From contig BCIV01000017.1 of the NCBI GenBank assembly GCA_001600055.1, forward strand, positions 310,001-374,000: a stretch of DNA of 64,000 nucleotides. The letters are read 5' to 3'. Position numbers and translations under genes: made by a program. Below, one piece after another: positions 1 through 12,895 of the stretch; position 1 is the first letter of the stretch; each line of letters starts with the position of its first letter. The notes under the pieces are model-generated. The model made no database searches, had not been told where the DNA came from, and saw nothing but the letters and a program-made list of their open reading frames with translations. This DNA comes from Filobasidium wieringae. Taxonomy: Eukaryota; Basidiomycota; Tremellomycetes; Filobasidiales; Filobasidiaceae.

Positions 1-187
1 TTGCTAGACGTGATTATCGCGCGAACGATATATCCTTCGATGATGATGTAGTATCGACGACATCACTACATTGCCCATCATACGCTGCGCTTCAAAGGAC
101 TATGTCGCCCTAAGCTAGAGATTGGCATGGTGCTCTTTTGGTCGTTATTCGCCTCTTCTGATCGTGTGACTGGGCCGGCCATATGTT

Positions 188-195
188 TCACGTGA
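188..195. promoter_or_regulatory. TCACGTGA palindrome upstream of the first gene
   Basis: This perfect 8-bp palindrome with a CACGTG E-box core lies about 160 bp before the start codon at 356. The core is the classical site for bHLH factors of the Cbf1/Pho4/USF type. The same 8-mer recurs in two other promoters in this window (11113 and 24902). That it is functional is inferred. Confidence 0.5.
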
Positions 196-355
196 TCATA
201 GCGCTTGTAAGCTCTGGATGTACGTAACGGACATTGATTCAACATATCCTCGACTTCTGGCATTCTCTCAGTCTCTTGACAGGTTCACCCTATCATTACT
301 CATCGCCACTCCTCCTTCCCCATTACCTCTCATACACAGCTCAAGCTCACTCGCC

Positions 356-3330
356 ATGACGAGAGCTAAAACGAGAGCTAAAAAGAAAGCTCTACAACTC
401 CAAGATGAACATCAGAATCCAACGACAAATGGGGGAAACAAGCTCGATCACAATCCCTTAACCCCTACTTCCTTCGCATCTCGTCCACCTCCATCAACCC
501 AATTCTCTACAGCACAGACTAAATCTCAAGATCCGACTTTGGTGCCGATTTCCGACAAAGCGCTGTCCATGCTGAATCATATGTTAGGACCACGCGGACT
601 TATGCAACGAGATCCGACGACTGGATCGATCGATGTCGTTCTGAACACTGAGCTATTTCCGGGAGACTTGGGAGATGTGGAGAGGGGAGATTTGAGGGAA
701 GTTCTGGGAAGAGCGGTTAGGGGAGGACATGTTGGGGACGGAAAGGGATCGAAGGGAGACAGACTACCTAGTCTGGAAGAGCTGTTGAAGTTGCCTCTCT
801 TCGAAACGGGAGGGTAAGCCAAGTTCATTCTCTCCTTTGTCCACTGACATCAAATGTGAGAGATCACTGATCATCGGCTTTCTATTGTTATGCCGATGTC
901 ATCGTTTTGATTCTTTATCAATCGATCACAATGCAACAGCGAGGACCCTACCCCTGCCCTGTCTAAATACCTATTCCACCCTCATCCATCTTCCTCCGCT
1001 CCTTACCAGACTCAACATCAAGCTCAAAACCAGTCCTCCAACCTTTCTCTACCAGCTAGAACGCAAATACCTTTAGGCAACGGCTTACCCGGAGGAGGCA
1101 AGAGGAGTACGAGTCATTCTCAGACCCACAACCACAACCACCCTCACTCCCATTCTCATGCCCATCCTCATCCCCGTGCACAAACTGAGAGCTACAAGAC
1201 TCCACGTTTCTCCTCCGCGACAGGGAAAGGAAAAGGGGAAGGTTCTTCATCCGGCCGCACAAGTCCTGCTTCTTCCGTCCGATCTGGCACCGGGTCAAGG
1301 AGTACGAATGCTATAGTTAACGGAAATGGGAAGGGCAAAGGAAAGGCACAAGGAATGGGAGTCTGCGATTGTGGAAGACATTTGGCTCGACCTGGGGATA
1401 TTCATGCGGAAGACGAGGACGAGGATGAAGAAGAGGACGAGATCATTTTCTCTGATGAAGATTTCCTACCTGAGGAAATGGGGGAAGAGGGGGAGGAGGG
1501 TTATTCTTTCTACGGCTCAGAGGAGAGTTTCGAATACGATGATGAAGAGGAAGAAGATGAGGAGGTTGACGAGGATGGTAGTCAAATTTCTCATGAGCCC
1601 GAGTTAGGTGATGAGGATGAAGACGACGAAGACGATGAGATCCGGACTTCGGATCCGAGAGCCGGAGCGTTGGAGAGGGAAGACGAAAGGGAGGAAGCTC
1701 GAGAATTCTTTTCGAGAGTGTTTGGGAAGGGAAAACAGAAGGAACGGGATTTAGGATTATCCGATGGATCTCTCTCTTCACCCCCTCCACCACCTCCTAA
1801 CGATCACGTCTGTGGTCCTGAATGCAGGGAGACGGCCAACAGGCAGTCATCTGAAGCTAGATTACAGAAGGAGTTGTTTTTCGAGAAGATGAAGGTGGCC
1901 TTCATGTACGATGGCTGGCCGGAAGAATTGCTCAAGAAGAAATGGTCGGAATTGACAGATACGGAGAGGGAATACATCAGGAGGACTGTGCTGGCTCGTG
2001 CAACCGATGGACCAATTTGTGAAGACGACAAGAGCCGGGCGAGGCTGTTGAGGAAAGGATGGCCAGAAAGTGCGCTGAACAAGCGATGGAGCGAACTGAG
2101 CGATAACGAGAGGAATACGATTCTGCATGTGGAAGTGGATCCTTCGCCTCCGGACGTACAACTTGCTCTTCCCGGAACGACGATCGAGGATGTCCTAGGG
2201 GCTCATCAACCTCCTCCTATGCCAGGCGGATGGACGGGAGGAAAGATCGATCCGATTTTGTTAGGGATCGGGGGAGATGCGTTAGAAGACGATGATCTGT
2301 CCAAAGGCGATCGCATGCGAGAGTTGATCCAAAAATACGGAACGCTCGATCCAAACGATCCTGCGCCTGAGATCAGTGGACCTAACGGTCAAATGCTGGA
2401 TGAACCCACTAAAGCTGAAGTCCGAAAGAACCTAGCTCGTTTCCATGCCAAGGCAACCGAAACCGCTAAATGGATCATGTCCCACCTGGAAGCGTCTTCG
2501 GGCATCGACCCTTACCTACGAGGATCTTTGGAAGAGGCTAAACAGGTGTTTGACGATTTCCGGACGAACTTCAAGGTGCCCGATTTCTTACAGGATCAGA
2601 TGAACGTGGCCGAAGTCATGTATGAGGATCTCAATGGTCATCCAGTCCCTACTCGGGAAGATCGTGCGGGAATGGATGCGACGGGGCAGGTCAATGGCAA
2701 TCCTCCTTCTGATAAGAAGAAGAAAAAGAAGCAGAAAAAGAAGAAGAAGAGGAAGGGCGATGCTGCCCAGCAACAACAACAGCAGGATGGATCGGGTGAT
2801 GAATCCGTCGGAGACGGAGATGGCCAGTTGGTCGAAGGAAATCAGGGAGAATCATCGATTCTTGATGATCCTGAGAGACTCGTACGTTATCTGTCTTTTA
2901 TAGCAACTTCCTTTCTTGTTTCTGACGTGTCTTGTTGTGTGCATAGGACTGGGCCGCCAATGAACTCTTCCAATGGATCAAGACTGTCGTCTGGACCATC
3001 GAACAAGATGCTGTACGCACCGCCCGCCAAATGATCCTTAAAACCACCCAACCTCCCCCCTTATCAGGCGGGAACAAGAAGAAGAACAAGAAGAACAATC
3101 AGCATCATGTTGTCCACTCGACTCAAGACCAACACCAACTACTCCAGAACATTCAAGTCACGTGGGCCACACCTGAGCAATCGGAAAGGGGTGGACCTCC
3201 TATCAAGGGTACTGGACGTGGGGTTGAGCCTGTCCCTGGGATGACTTGGACTCCGAAGAGGGCGCCTGATGCGGAGGCGATGAGGGAAAGGATGAGGAGC
3301 ATAGGGGTCGATGTGGAGCAGGTCGTATAG
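356..3330 (+). CDS. Acidic, lysine-rich protein of unknown function
   Basis: Three exons (356-813, 940-2881, 2947-3330) join in phase and give a 927-residue protein. I do not recognise a known family. Visible in order are a basic start (MTRAKTRAKKK), a His-rich stretch, a Cys motif CDCGRHLARP, a long Asp/Glu-rich tract, a poly-Pro run, and a second Cys motif (HVCGPEC). After these come two copies of a short unit containing GWPE followed by KWSEL or RWSEL, then a Lys-rich block (about 2715-2760) and a Gln run. The layout (Cys motifs, acidic tract, Lys block) loosely recalls fungal NST1-type stress proteins, but I could not find the NST1 signature, so that name is not assigned. The start at 356 was chosen because the open frame upstream looks like leader sequence. 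The splice sites are GGG/GTAAGC and CTC/GTACGT. The protein is probably nuclear or nucleolar, judging only from composition. Confidence 0.8.
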
Positions 3331-3547
3331 CTTCGGAGGTCGCATACGTTATACTCATACCATTCATACGAGATGTTCTGCTACGCCTAACCTGCCGTCA
3401 ATACAATTCAGGAAGTGTTACATTTGATGCGTATCGTCATGCAAGGCGAGTCTGGTGTTTACAACAAAGCGTCTTCCTGCGACTATGTCACAAGTAGATT
3501 GTCTGCGGTCGATTTCGTTCGGTTCGTTATAGTTGGTTGATTCCTGT

Positions 3548-4043
3548 CTATCGTCTAGCGACTGAGGTAGACAAGTTGCCATTCCCATCAAGTTGACTGT
3601 GAACGAGCTTTGTCACATCATGTAGCGCCTTCTGTTTGACCTCTTCCGGTAACAGCTCTGCAAGAGACAAAAAAACACAGGGATCGAGGTATTAGAACAT
3701 GTAGATGACTGATGAATGTTATAATCGGAGGAAGGCTCACGGAAAGCTTGCTGTCTGACTTCGATTTCGAGAGACTGGTATTCTAGAGGATTGATCTGCC
3801 TAGCTGTTTCAGCCGCTTGCGTACGTAGCTGATCGATGTACCCTGACTCTTGAAGTGCAGCTTTTAGGTTCTTTTGTAGTCTGTACGAGGCACGGTGAAT
3901 TAATACAGATAGCCAGGTAGATGGACGTTATCGCTTGCGAGATAGACTTACTTGGCCCATTGACCATTCCGAACGAGTCTCTCCAAGATCTTCTCCTGTA
4001 ATTTCTGGGCATCCTCATCAGAGAGATCGGTCGAAGTGGACAT
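3548..4043 (-). CDS. SUS1: SUS1, SAGA/TREX-2 subunit (ENY2 family)
   Basis: Three exons on the minus strand (4043-3952, 3880-3741, 3657-3548) splice in phase to 113 residues, close to the roughly 100-residue family size. The core reads KILERLVRNGQWAKLQKNLK and ESGYIDQL, the helical pattern of the ENY2/Sus1 family (compare the 'GW..QL' region of ENY2). Sus1 bridges the SAGA deubiquitinase module and the TREX-2 mRNA export complex at the nuclear pore. Two introns interrupt this tiny gene; S. cerevisiae SUS1 is also known for carrying two introns. The start at 4043 (MSTSTDLSDED) is the only Met fitting the first exon. It lies tail-to-tail with the unknown gene ending at 3330. Confidence 0.87.
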
Positions 4044-4682
4044 CCCCGGGAAGGCTGACTGTATGGGCGTTTGAAAGTCGAGAAGCCGCCTTTACCTGAA
4101 GATAGTTCAATTCAGGTCATAGATTACGATTGTACGATTAAGTGGTTGGTCCGAATTTGCATCCGCAGCGAGATTATTAGGTCATGTCCGTGTCTGCACC
4201 CCCCTGAAATGAATCCATAAGGTCGTCTTCATTATCAGTCGTAGATCATATAGTATAAGATGACAGAAAGTGGGTACTCTGGGATTGGCCCTGTTTGATA
4301 ACCACTACGTCAGCTGCGTCTGTATTCACTGGTTGAGGTTGAGGCGCACCAAGCCAAACGATGGAGCCACTTGTACTTCTTAGAGGTTCCAAAGTGCTTA
4401 CCTGCCAAGATCGAGTACTACTCAGCAAGCATAATACACTTTGAACAGAAGGAAAGTTTAAAGACACGATACACAGCAGAGATAAAGGAAAGGGAGAGGA
4501 TGGCAGCAGGCCTTTCGACAGCATCTATCCTCCGCGTATTCTAGTGAATATCTACCTCCGCGATACAACGACAACTTATTTCCTTCTATATTCTATAGTA
4601 CAGGTACAATAGTACAATAGTAAATTTCCTCTACAGGCTGGTTCCTTGAGACGACGTGTGATATCTTTTATTCACGTCACAA
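4044..4682. other. Intergenic gap between SUS1 and the HMG-box gene
   Basis: This holds the SUS1 leader and promoter and the 3' end of the HMG-box gene. A 92-codon minus-strand frame (4524-4246) starts with a hydrophobic segment and contains GTAAGC and several AG acceptors, so it may be a spliced 5' leader of SUS1 rather than a gene. I see no recognisable domain in it. Confidence 0.4.
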
Positions 4683-6917
4683 TCATCTTGCCGCGAGCAT
4701 TTCCATCTCGTCCTGTTCTCTAACCGCTTCCTGATAGTACTCCATATCCGGATCAAGCGGCAACATATCAGGTTCTTTATCCCAAAGATCATCAAACAAC
4801 CTAGGTTGAGTACCCAAATCGAGTCCTTCACTGGGCAATGCATCGTGATCGATGAAGGGGAATAACTGTTCTGCTGGTCTGTTCGATTCGCGCAGCCGCT
4901 CATTATGATCTTGAGTCAAGATGTCTTGGAATGGTAGAAGACTGCTTTGTTCGTAGTTATGACTTCCTATGTTGTCGAATTTGTCGTTGGAGTTCCAATC
5001 GTCATGATCCAGCTCTTGTGCCCATCGACCGGCCACAATATCCCCTGGCCTATGAGATTGCTGAAATTCTAGCCCAAGAGGTTCTAAGAACGGATCAACC
5101 GGTGGAAGCTGGTCAAGACCTGGTCTTGGTGTACTCAAATGGTGATAAGATAGATCGTTCCTTCCCGAACCAATTTCCTGAGCGCCCATCGTGTTGTCCC
5201 ATACCATCTCTCCTGGTCGTTGAGGTTGCATTGGTCCGAACCCAGCAGACTGAGGCGAGAAAGGACGACCGCCATCGATTGTATCCATAGGATACTGCTG
5301 CATAGGGGGAAGAGCGTGTACCTGGTCGTACAGCTGCTGATCTGGGTACCCCTGCTGTGGTGGGTAGAACTCGTTCTGGTTGAAATGCTCGTGCTCAGGC
5401 ATCCGTGAATAGGACGGCTCGAACCGGGAGAATTGGTTGTGAAGTCCATCATCCATCGGTCCAACCGGGTGACCACGATATCCGTCCGCATACTCGACTT
5501 CTCCCAGCATAGGAATGTTTTGGTATTGTATGTTCTGCCCGAAATCTCCCTGCGCTTGATTAGGTGGCAGATCATAACCGTCATCGTAAAACGCGGCATC
5601 ATACTGCTGCATATCCACGCGTTCATGTTCCCGCTGCGATCCAGGGTAAACCGTCATCGACCGGGTCGACATTCTACTATTTCCCTGTGTAGGAGCTATA
5701 GGGAGATGATTGAGAAGATGATTTGTATCCATCCATTGTTCCCGCATCGCTTTGGCTCGCGCTGCTGCTTTTTGAGCTCGAAGCGCTCCTTTTGAGAGTT
5801 CTCCCGGAGCGTCTTTTCTCCTCCTAATACAACAAGCCCACATGGTCAGCTGGAGATTCTGTCATTCAGACAAGGGGATGTAATCACCTTCTACCTTTCT
5901 TGGTAACTAATTTGATTTGTCCCGGATGAACAGGCTCAGGAGCAGTCTGTGCTAAACTCTCCTTGACCTCGGTCTCCAAAACCTCTCCGGTCGCGCCCTG
6001 GATCAGAAGACTAGCGACCGCTTCACATTTGGCATCCTCATTCGGATCTTTCCTCACTCTTCTTCTGACTATATCCGTTCGACGGAAAGCCGGTTGATAT
6101 CGATAGTTAGGGTAACTGCCATGTAGGTCAGGTTGAGCATGCACATAACAAGATCTGAGCGTCGACTTACAGTCGCGCATGCTCTTCCTTCTCGAGCTTC
6201 GCCGCGTTGGCAAATTCCGTTTTGACGCTTGGAGGAGCCTAATGAATAATTATTGAAAAGGTTGGCCACGAATTATACATCACATAACCAGCGACTCAAC
6301 ATACCTCTGACCACATTTTTGCAGCCTGAGAAAGCTTCGACGTAAGTTTCTATATTGTGTTGCCATCGCAAGGGAGTAACTCACAACCACGCTGATACTC
6401 TGATGCTTTACCTCTACACTAGTAGGGATTAGATCATTATCCTGTTCACATTTGTTTTGAGCTCCCTTTGTCGTTACCCATTTTGTAACACGCCTTACAG
6501 TGATATGCTTTCGGAACAAGATGAATCTGGACCGCAAAAGAGTTCGTTAACACTATAAACAACATAGAGCTGTTCGTCTCACGATAGGACTCACGCGTTT
6601 CTAGGTCGAGGGATGTGCCCATTAGGTTGTTTCCTCGCATGACTCTTCTTTGGCTGAGGCTGTTTCGACCCGTTTTTAACCCGAGTTGGCGCGGAAGGTT
6701 GTTCAGTTGGTGGTGAGGGTTGAAGGGTTGTGTGCATTTGAGGGGGCGAGCATGTGAGTTCGTGCTCGGTCCTTTTCTCTAATTCTGCGATTCGGGTTAA
6801 GGTGTTCGGTGTGAAGCATTAGAACCGTTTGAGGAACACATTGAGCTTACGAGGAAACAAATCTGGCAGACCTTCGCCCTCGAAGGTATTGTTCTCTGTA
6901 ACCGCGCTGATGTCCAT
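4683..6917 (-). CDS. HMG-box transcription factor (MATA_HMG/Ste11-like)
   Basis: Spliced by hand from ATG 6917 (MDISAVTENN) to the stop at 4683. The HMG box begins RPRNAFILFRKHIT, continues DNDLIPTSVEVKHQSISVV, then AAKMWSE, and closes with LYPNYRYQPAFRRTDIV and a basic RRRVRKDP. These are the hallmarks of mating-type/Ste11-like HMG boxes. The box is cut by introns into tiny exons (28 nt at 6526-6499, then 57 nt, then 21 nt at 6325-6305). The last exon encodes a long Gln/Pro/Asp/Glu-rich tail of about 370 residues, probably an activation region. In Tremellomycetes HMG factors such as Mat2 control the pheromone response and mating; whether this is Mat2 or a paralogue cannot be told here. An ATG at 5843 falls in an intron and is not the start. 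Its promoter faces that of the CBR1 gene. Confidence 0.85.
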
Positions 6918-7622
6918 TCCGATAATAACAGGCTTCCCTATTGAAGAGGGTCTTCGATTTCTATGAACAATGGAGGACTAGAAATGTATACTAGACAGAT
7001 ACAGAAATCTCATCGACCTCTTTTGAACTGTCTTGAAAGGTTGGACTAGAATGTCTGACTTCCCTTTGATGCAGATAGAGAGATGCGCGACTTGACCTCT
7101 GGCTCTCTCGGTGAAGCGAACATTTAAGCGTTCTTGTACAGTCGGCATGCCTCCTGAGCTTCCCCTTACACAGGAAGAGGAGTATCCTAACGAGATAAGG
7201 CTCGTCTAATTGGAGAACCGGGAGGCGAAAGGGGTTCTGGTTTCATAGGGACAAAGGAAAGTTAGGGGGTACATAGCCTGTTCCACGAAGGGCGGCTCGC
7301 GCTCTCGTGGCGCTCTTAGCACCCATAGTGGTCGAGGTGGACATAATTCACCGTAAGATCTGCAAAACATATCAATCACGCTAACGAGAGATCTTCTCTA
7401 CTCAGAATGTCTCAATAGGATCTATGCGACCGTGCAGGTATCGCCATGTTTCATGGTCGCGGGGGTAGATCCCGAGATCGGCCTAACGATAAATAAGAAT
7501 TTGCATCCGCAGGATCGTTCCATCAACCAGCAACCAACTTCCCCAACAACAGTAACAATCTCATCCTCTTAACTCTTTCACCTTGTTCACTCACATTCAC
7601 CTCGAGCTGTCATATAACAACG
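6918..7622. other. Divergent promoter, HMG-box gene and CBR1
   Basis: About 700 bp separate the two start codons. I see short open frames only, for example a 33-codon minus-strand frame starting at 7343 (MSTSTTMGAKS) and a 20-codon plus-strand frame at 7147 (MPPELPLTQ). Neither has domain support; the first could be an alternative 5' exon of the HMG gene. Confidence 0.35.
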
Positions 7623-8979
<1,357 letters not shown>

Positions 8980-9177
8980 ACGTCGTGGTGCTTTCACACT
9001 GAAGAGAGAATGTACACTCTCACAAAACAGACATGTTGCAGGAATATGATCACGAGAAATCAATATATGGAATATTATCATACACAAGTTCACCCGACTT
9101 CATGGTCCATTGATTTTTCGTTCAAGGACTGGCAATATACGTCTCTCGTCACTTTCGCTAGCTATCGACCTTCACAT

Positions 9178-10853
9178 CTACTTTCCCTTGTTCTTGGGCT
9201 TGATCTCCTCTGCTTGTACAGGGTGGATCATGACCTTGTTCAGGTTTTGCTGTACTGCTCCGGTATACCCTCTAGACCAGTCGTACGAGAATGCGCTGCA
9301 AAGTGGGGAAAACCGTATAAGCTTCCCAGTCGAAGCCAGTCAAGCGAGAATGAAGGACGTACTAGGCAAATAGGTTCGAGTCCTTGCTGAACGAAGTGGA
9401 AACGATGGGCGTAGAAGGAATCTTGTTCGCAGCGTCCCCAGCATTGTTGAGATCCTTTGGAGCGAAAGCTATTCACGCAACCAATCGGATCAGACTTGAG
9501 TTGTAGATCCTTAACGTAAAAGAAATACCTACTCTTCAACCGAGTTCGGAGATCCTTGTCCCAGAAACTCAAAGACCCATCGCTACCAGCGGTACTGAAA
9601 GTCCCATGCAGCCTATTGAAACTGATATCGTTGACCGAGTAGACGGCGGTCTCTTGCGAACTCCCAATCCGGGTTGTGGAAGTCGTAACGGGATCTCCTC
9701 GATGACACCTGAACGAGAAGTTTTGACTGCTGTCTTTGTCTTCTGCGTACCTGAGAATCCAAGGTACGATCACGGTCAGCTCGGGCGGTTTCATAAGGCG
9801 AGCCAAGGTTGAACGTACTGGATGGCGACACGTCCTTCTACACTTCCGATAGCGTACCCGTTTCCGGTAGGGAAACAAGTGATTGTTCTCGTCTGCATTT
9901 TCAAAGGAGATTCTTTCGACTGGTCGTATGAGGTTTGGAAATTTCGTTTCATCAGTTCAGTAGATGGGACAAGATTGACGATAAGGGCACTCACGCTCTT
10001 GACTACCCCAGGGTTGCTGAGATCTACAATAGAAACGTTTCGATCTGCCGTTCCGAAGACCTATTACATCGTGCCATCGTATTAGTCGACCTCTTATTGA
10101 GACAACTCCAGACTTGAGCAATTGAATCGGCCTTACCATGAGTTTATCTACGGCATCCAAAGCGTAAACCCTCTCCGATGCGGTAATGGTTGCGATCGGA
10201 TTCGGTTGTCTCATATCCCAGTACTACCGGCACGAACGAGACCAACCCATCAGCTTTCGATCAGCTTTTCTTCCCAGAGAACCCTGCTGACCTTAACCAT
10301 CTTATCCCAACCAGCAGTCACACAGACCCCCTGTCCCTGTCCACTAGGCATGTCCAACCATTTCACGCAACTAATAGGTCCGTCGTGAGCAGCGATCTGG
10401 GTCGCTTGAGATGTCCCGGTGGTAACGTCAAGGATCTTGGCGGTCTTATCTGCTGAACAGGTGAGGAGTTTCGTTCCATCCTGATCAGAATGACAGAGTG
10501 ATGAATGGAAAGGGTGAGTGGGAAAGCTTATGGGAGATCTGGGAGAGGCTTACTTTGGACCAAGAGAGGTTGAGGGCAGGACCTTCTTGTTGAACAGCAG
10601 CTTTGGGAGTGATTTGACCCGTTGTAGCGTTGACTTCGTAAACTCGAACCTGTCCTCCGTATTAAGCATCTTCAGTCAGTCCAAACACGTAGATTGAAAT
10701 ATCGAACGAAGCCTCATTTCTGACCTGGTTATCCCAACTTCCTACAGCCAGGTAATCCACAGCAGGGTTGAATTCGAGCTTAGTTACCGAGTCGGTAGGA
10801 CCAGGCTCTACTGGTACATCATTCGGTCTTGGAGAAGGGTTGAGGGAGTTCAT
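9178..10853 (-). CDS. RAE1: RAE1/GLE2 mRNA export WD40 protein
   Basis: This multi-exon gene runs on the minus strand from ATG 10853 (MNSLNPSPRPND) to the stop at 9178-9180. It encodes a WD40 propeller with strong Rae1 landmarks: DSVTKLEFNP and SWDNQVRVYEV in blade 1, GWDKMVKYWDMRQPNPIAT, SPLKMQTRTITCF followed by GYAIGSVEGRVAIQYV, then FSFRCHR and TFSTAGSDGSLSFWDKD, and the C-terminal IHPVQAEEIKPKNKGK. Rae1 binds the GLEBS motif of Nup98-type nucleoporins and works in mRNA export and spindle function. At least six short introns interrupt it. It is transcribed divergently from ELP5, sharing a 414-bp promoter that contains a TCACGTGA palindrome. Confidence 0.92.
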
Positions 10854-11112
10854 AGCGGTTGAAGTGAGAGGTTGAGGAATAAGGTATGGGTTCGCGTTTA
10901 GATCTCGTGTTTCTGGCTTATTGACCTCAGTTTTTTAAAGGGCGGGAACGGCGGAGTGGTTCGAGAGGCTCTCAGCAGCCGAGAGTGAGTAATCTAAACG
11001 GTGAGAATGAGATGGGATAGAGATCTGTAAGGAACCTACGTTGTGGGATGAAATGTCTTATGGGCTTAGTGATCTGGTAGCAACAGGAACCCAGCTCGAG
11101 GTCGAATCTAGG

Positions 11113-11120
11113 TCACGTGA
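11113..11120. promoter_or_regulatory. TCACGTGA palindrome in the RAE1/ELP5 promoter
   Basis: A perfect E-box palindrome sits between two divergent start codons (10853 and 11268), about 150 bp from the ELP5 start. It is identical to the 8-mers at 188 and 24902. Such a symmetrical site could serve both genes, but this is inferred from position only. Confidence 0.5.
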
Positions 11121-11267
11121 TGAGTCAGGACTTGACATATTGGACCACCCCTCAACATCTACGAGAAGGCGGTATTCTAACTTGATACCTGCGGTCTTTT
11201 ACTTCCAACAGGTCTTCTCTTCTAGCACAGGGGAAAGCGTCTTGATAAACATCCACTTCTGCCCACA

Positions 11268-12798
11268 ATGAGCTCTGCCGGACCTCTGCTTCCCTCGATA
11301 TTAGCAAACACGCAGACACCTCATCAACCATTCCTTGTCTTGCAAGATAGCGCGACATGTTCAGGTGTGCCAGTCCTATCGCATCTCATCGGTAGGAACA
11401 TTGAAAGGTTAGCATCTCGTCATACGGCTAAGATCAAAGCACGAATTCATGAGACTTGTTGGAAACTATAGCGGGACCCCAGTAGCTATCATTAGCGTTC
11501 TCAACACTCCATCGTCACTCGGTCTTGATGACCATCGAGGTCGGACTAAAATCCGGACTCTAGACCTGACCACTTCGATCCCTGGATTCTCTTTTGGTTC
11601 CACGTCTTCTTCCAAGGATCAACTGACATGCCTGAATGAAATCAAGGACTGGCTGTCATCCGCCTGTAAAGAACTCGGAAGAGGGGTTCAAGTGTATATC
11701 GACGCAGCAGATGTTTTAGCGGAAGACTATGGATCTGAGAGAGAGGTGCTGAGGTTGATCAAGGATACTATCAAGCTGGTTTCTTCTTTGAAAGGTAATG
11801 TACGGTCGCTCTTTGATTACGGACCCGAGCTAACCCTGGCGTCTTACTTGACAGCTCCAAGCCGCTTAACCCTCCTCCTCCCGTCCACCTCCTCGCTTCT
11901 TCCTCATATTCTAACCTCAACTCTCTCGCCCACTCTGACCTCCCTCCTCATTCATCCACCTGCAGTAATTTACGCGTTAAGGGAAACTTACCTCTTCCCT
12001 CCACCTATATCAGGGGATCTCAGCGAACCGGGTGTCACAGGCGGAAGCAGGTTCAGAGCCATCTTAGAGAGCGCTACGAACCGTAACGAATCCCTACGGT
12101 TGGGATTGATGGGGGAACACGGGGCCGTAGTTGGGGATTGGGGGTTGGAGTCCTCCGGATCGGGGTCTAAAGACAGAGGACAATCTTCCCATCAAGCTCA
12201 ATCAGGAGGAGTTGTCGTGGAGATCGTCGTTCGGAAAGCTACTGGTGGAGCTTCGAAGGGTATGCTAAGGACTTTGGAAGCTCTACGACCTATTTCGAAT
12301 TCTTTGGACAAGGGCAAAGGAAGGGAGATGGAACGATTAGAGAGCTGTAGATGGGATGAGGTCGGGGGATTGGATCGGTTAAGGACGGCTGGGACGGCTA
12401 TAGTCGAAGATGAGGGGGAGAAGAAGGAGGATGAGAAAAAGGTCGGTCATATTGTTTGCAAGAGTGGTATCGAGAGACTGACCAGATCATAACAAAACGT
12501 CTCGTCGTTTAGCATCCTTCTGTGAATTCGACATTCAACCTCGGATTGACGGATTCGCAACGAGCAAGCCGAGCGGAAGTTCCGATTCCTTATGCACATG
12601 AAGGTCAGTCCCTTTCTTTGACACATGTCAAATCGAATCTTGCTCACTGGAATCACCTTATTTTTCCTTATTTCAGGAGACGACGCTCCTAATGCCAAAC
12701 GATACGACACAACCAATACAGGAGCGGGGATTATATTCGAACCCGGGTCAGATGATGATGTGGACGATGATGATCCGGATGATGACTTGGATTTCTAG
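11268..12798 (+). CDS. ELP5: Elongator complex protein 5
   Basis: Five exons (11268-11407, 11472-11794, 11855-12453, 12513-12603, 12677-12798) sum to 425 codons with all phases matching. The N-terminal part has the RecA-like alternating pattern of Elongator subunits. The diagnostic C-terminus has STFNLGLTDSQRASRAEVP then PYAHEG, and ends in an acidic tail, DDDPDDDLDF, typical of Elp5. Elp5 is part of the Elp4-5-6 ring that helps Elongator modify wobble uridines in tRNA. The intron 11795-11854 is 60 nt and free of stops, so a continuous open frame runs through it; its GTAATG donor, CTAAC branch point and ACAG acceptor argue that it is removed. The intron at 12454 uses a weak donor, GTTTGC, chosen because only it restores the frame. 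Confidence 0.82.
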
Positions 12799-12895
12799 AT
12801 GCAATAGGGACACATATCATATTTTATGAGACTGTCGGTCTGGTCGGCCTGGACCACATGCGCCAACACTGATCTATCAAATTAAGAGAAGATCC

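Noticed and set aside
356..3330. NST1 stress-response protein as the identity of the first gene
   Set aside because: The acidic and Lys-rich layout is similar, but the NST1 signature around its Cys-containing segment is not found.
5627..5843. Start codon at 5843 (MWACCIRRRKDAPG) as the N-terminus of the HMG-box gene
   Set aside because: This ATG lies inside an intron; splicing from upstream exons reaches the same frame and adds the HMG box.
9240..9878. 212-codon minus-strand frame containing some RAE1 sequence
   Set aside because: It reads through RAE1 introns and changes frame relative to the WD40 exons; only the spliced model gives the full propeller.
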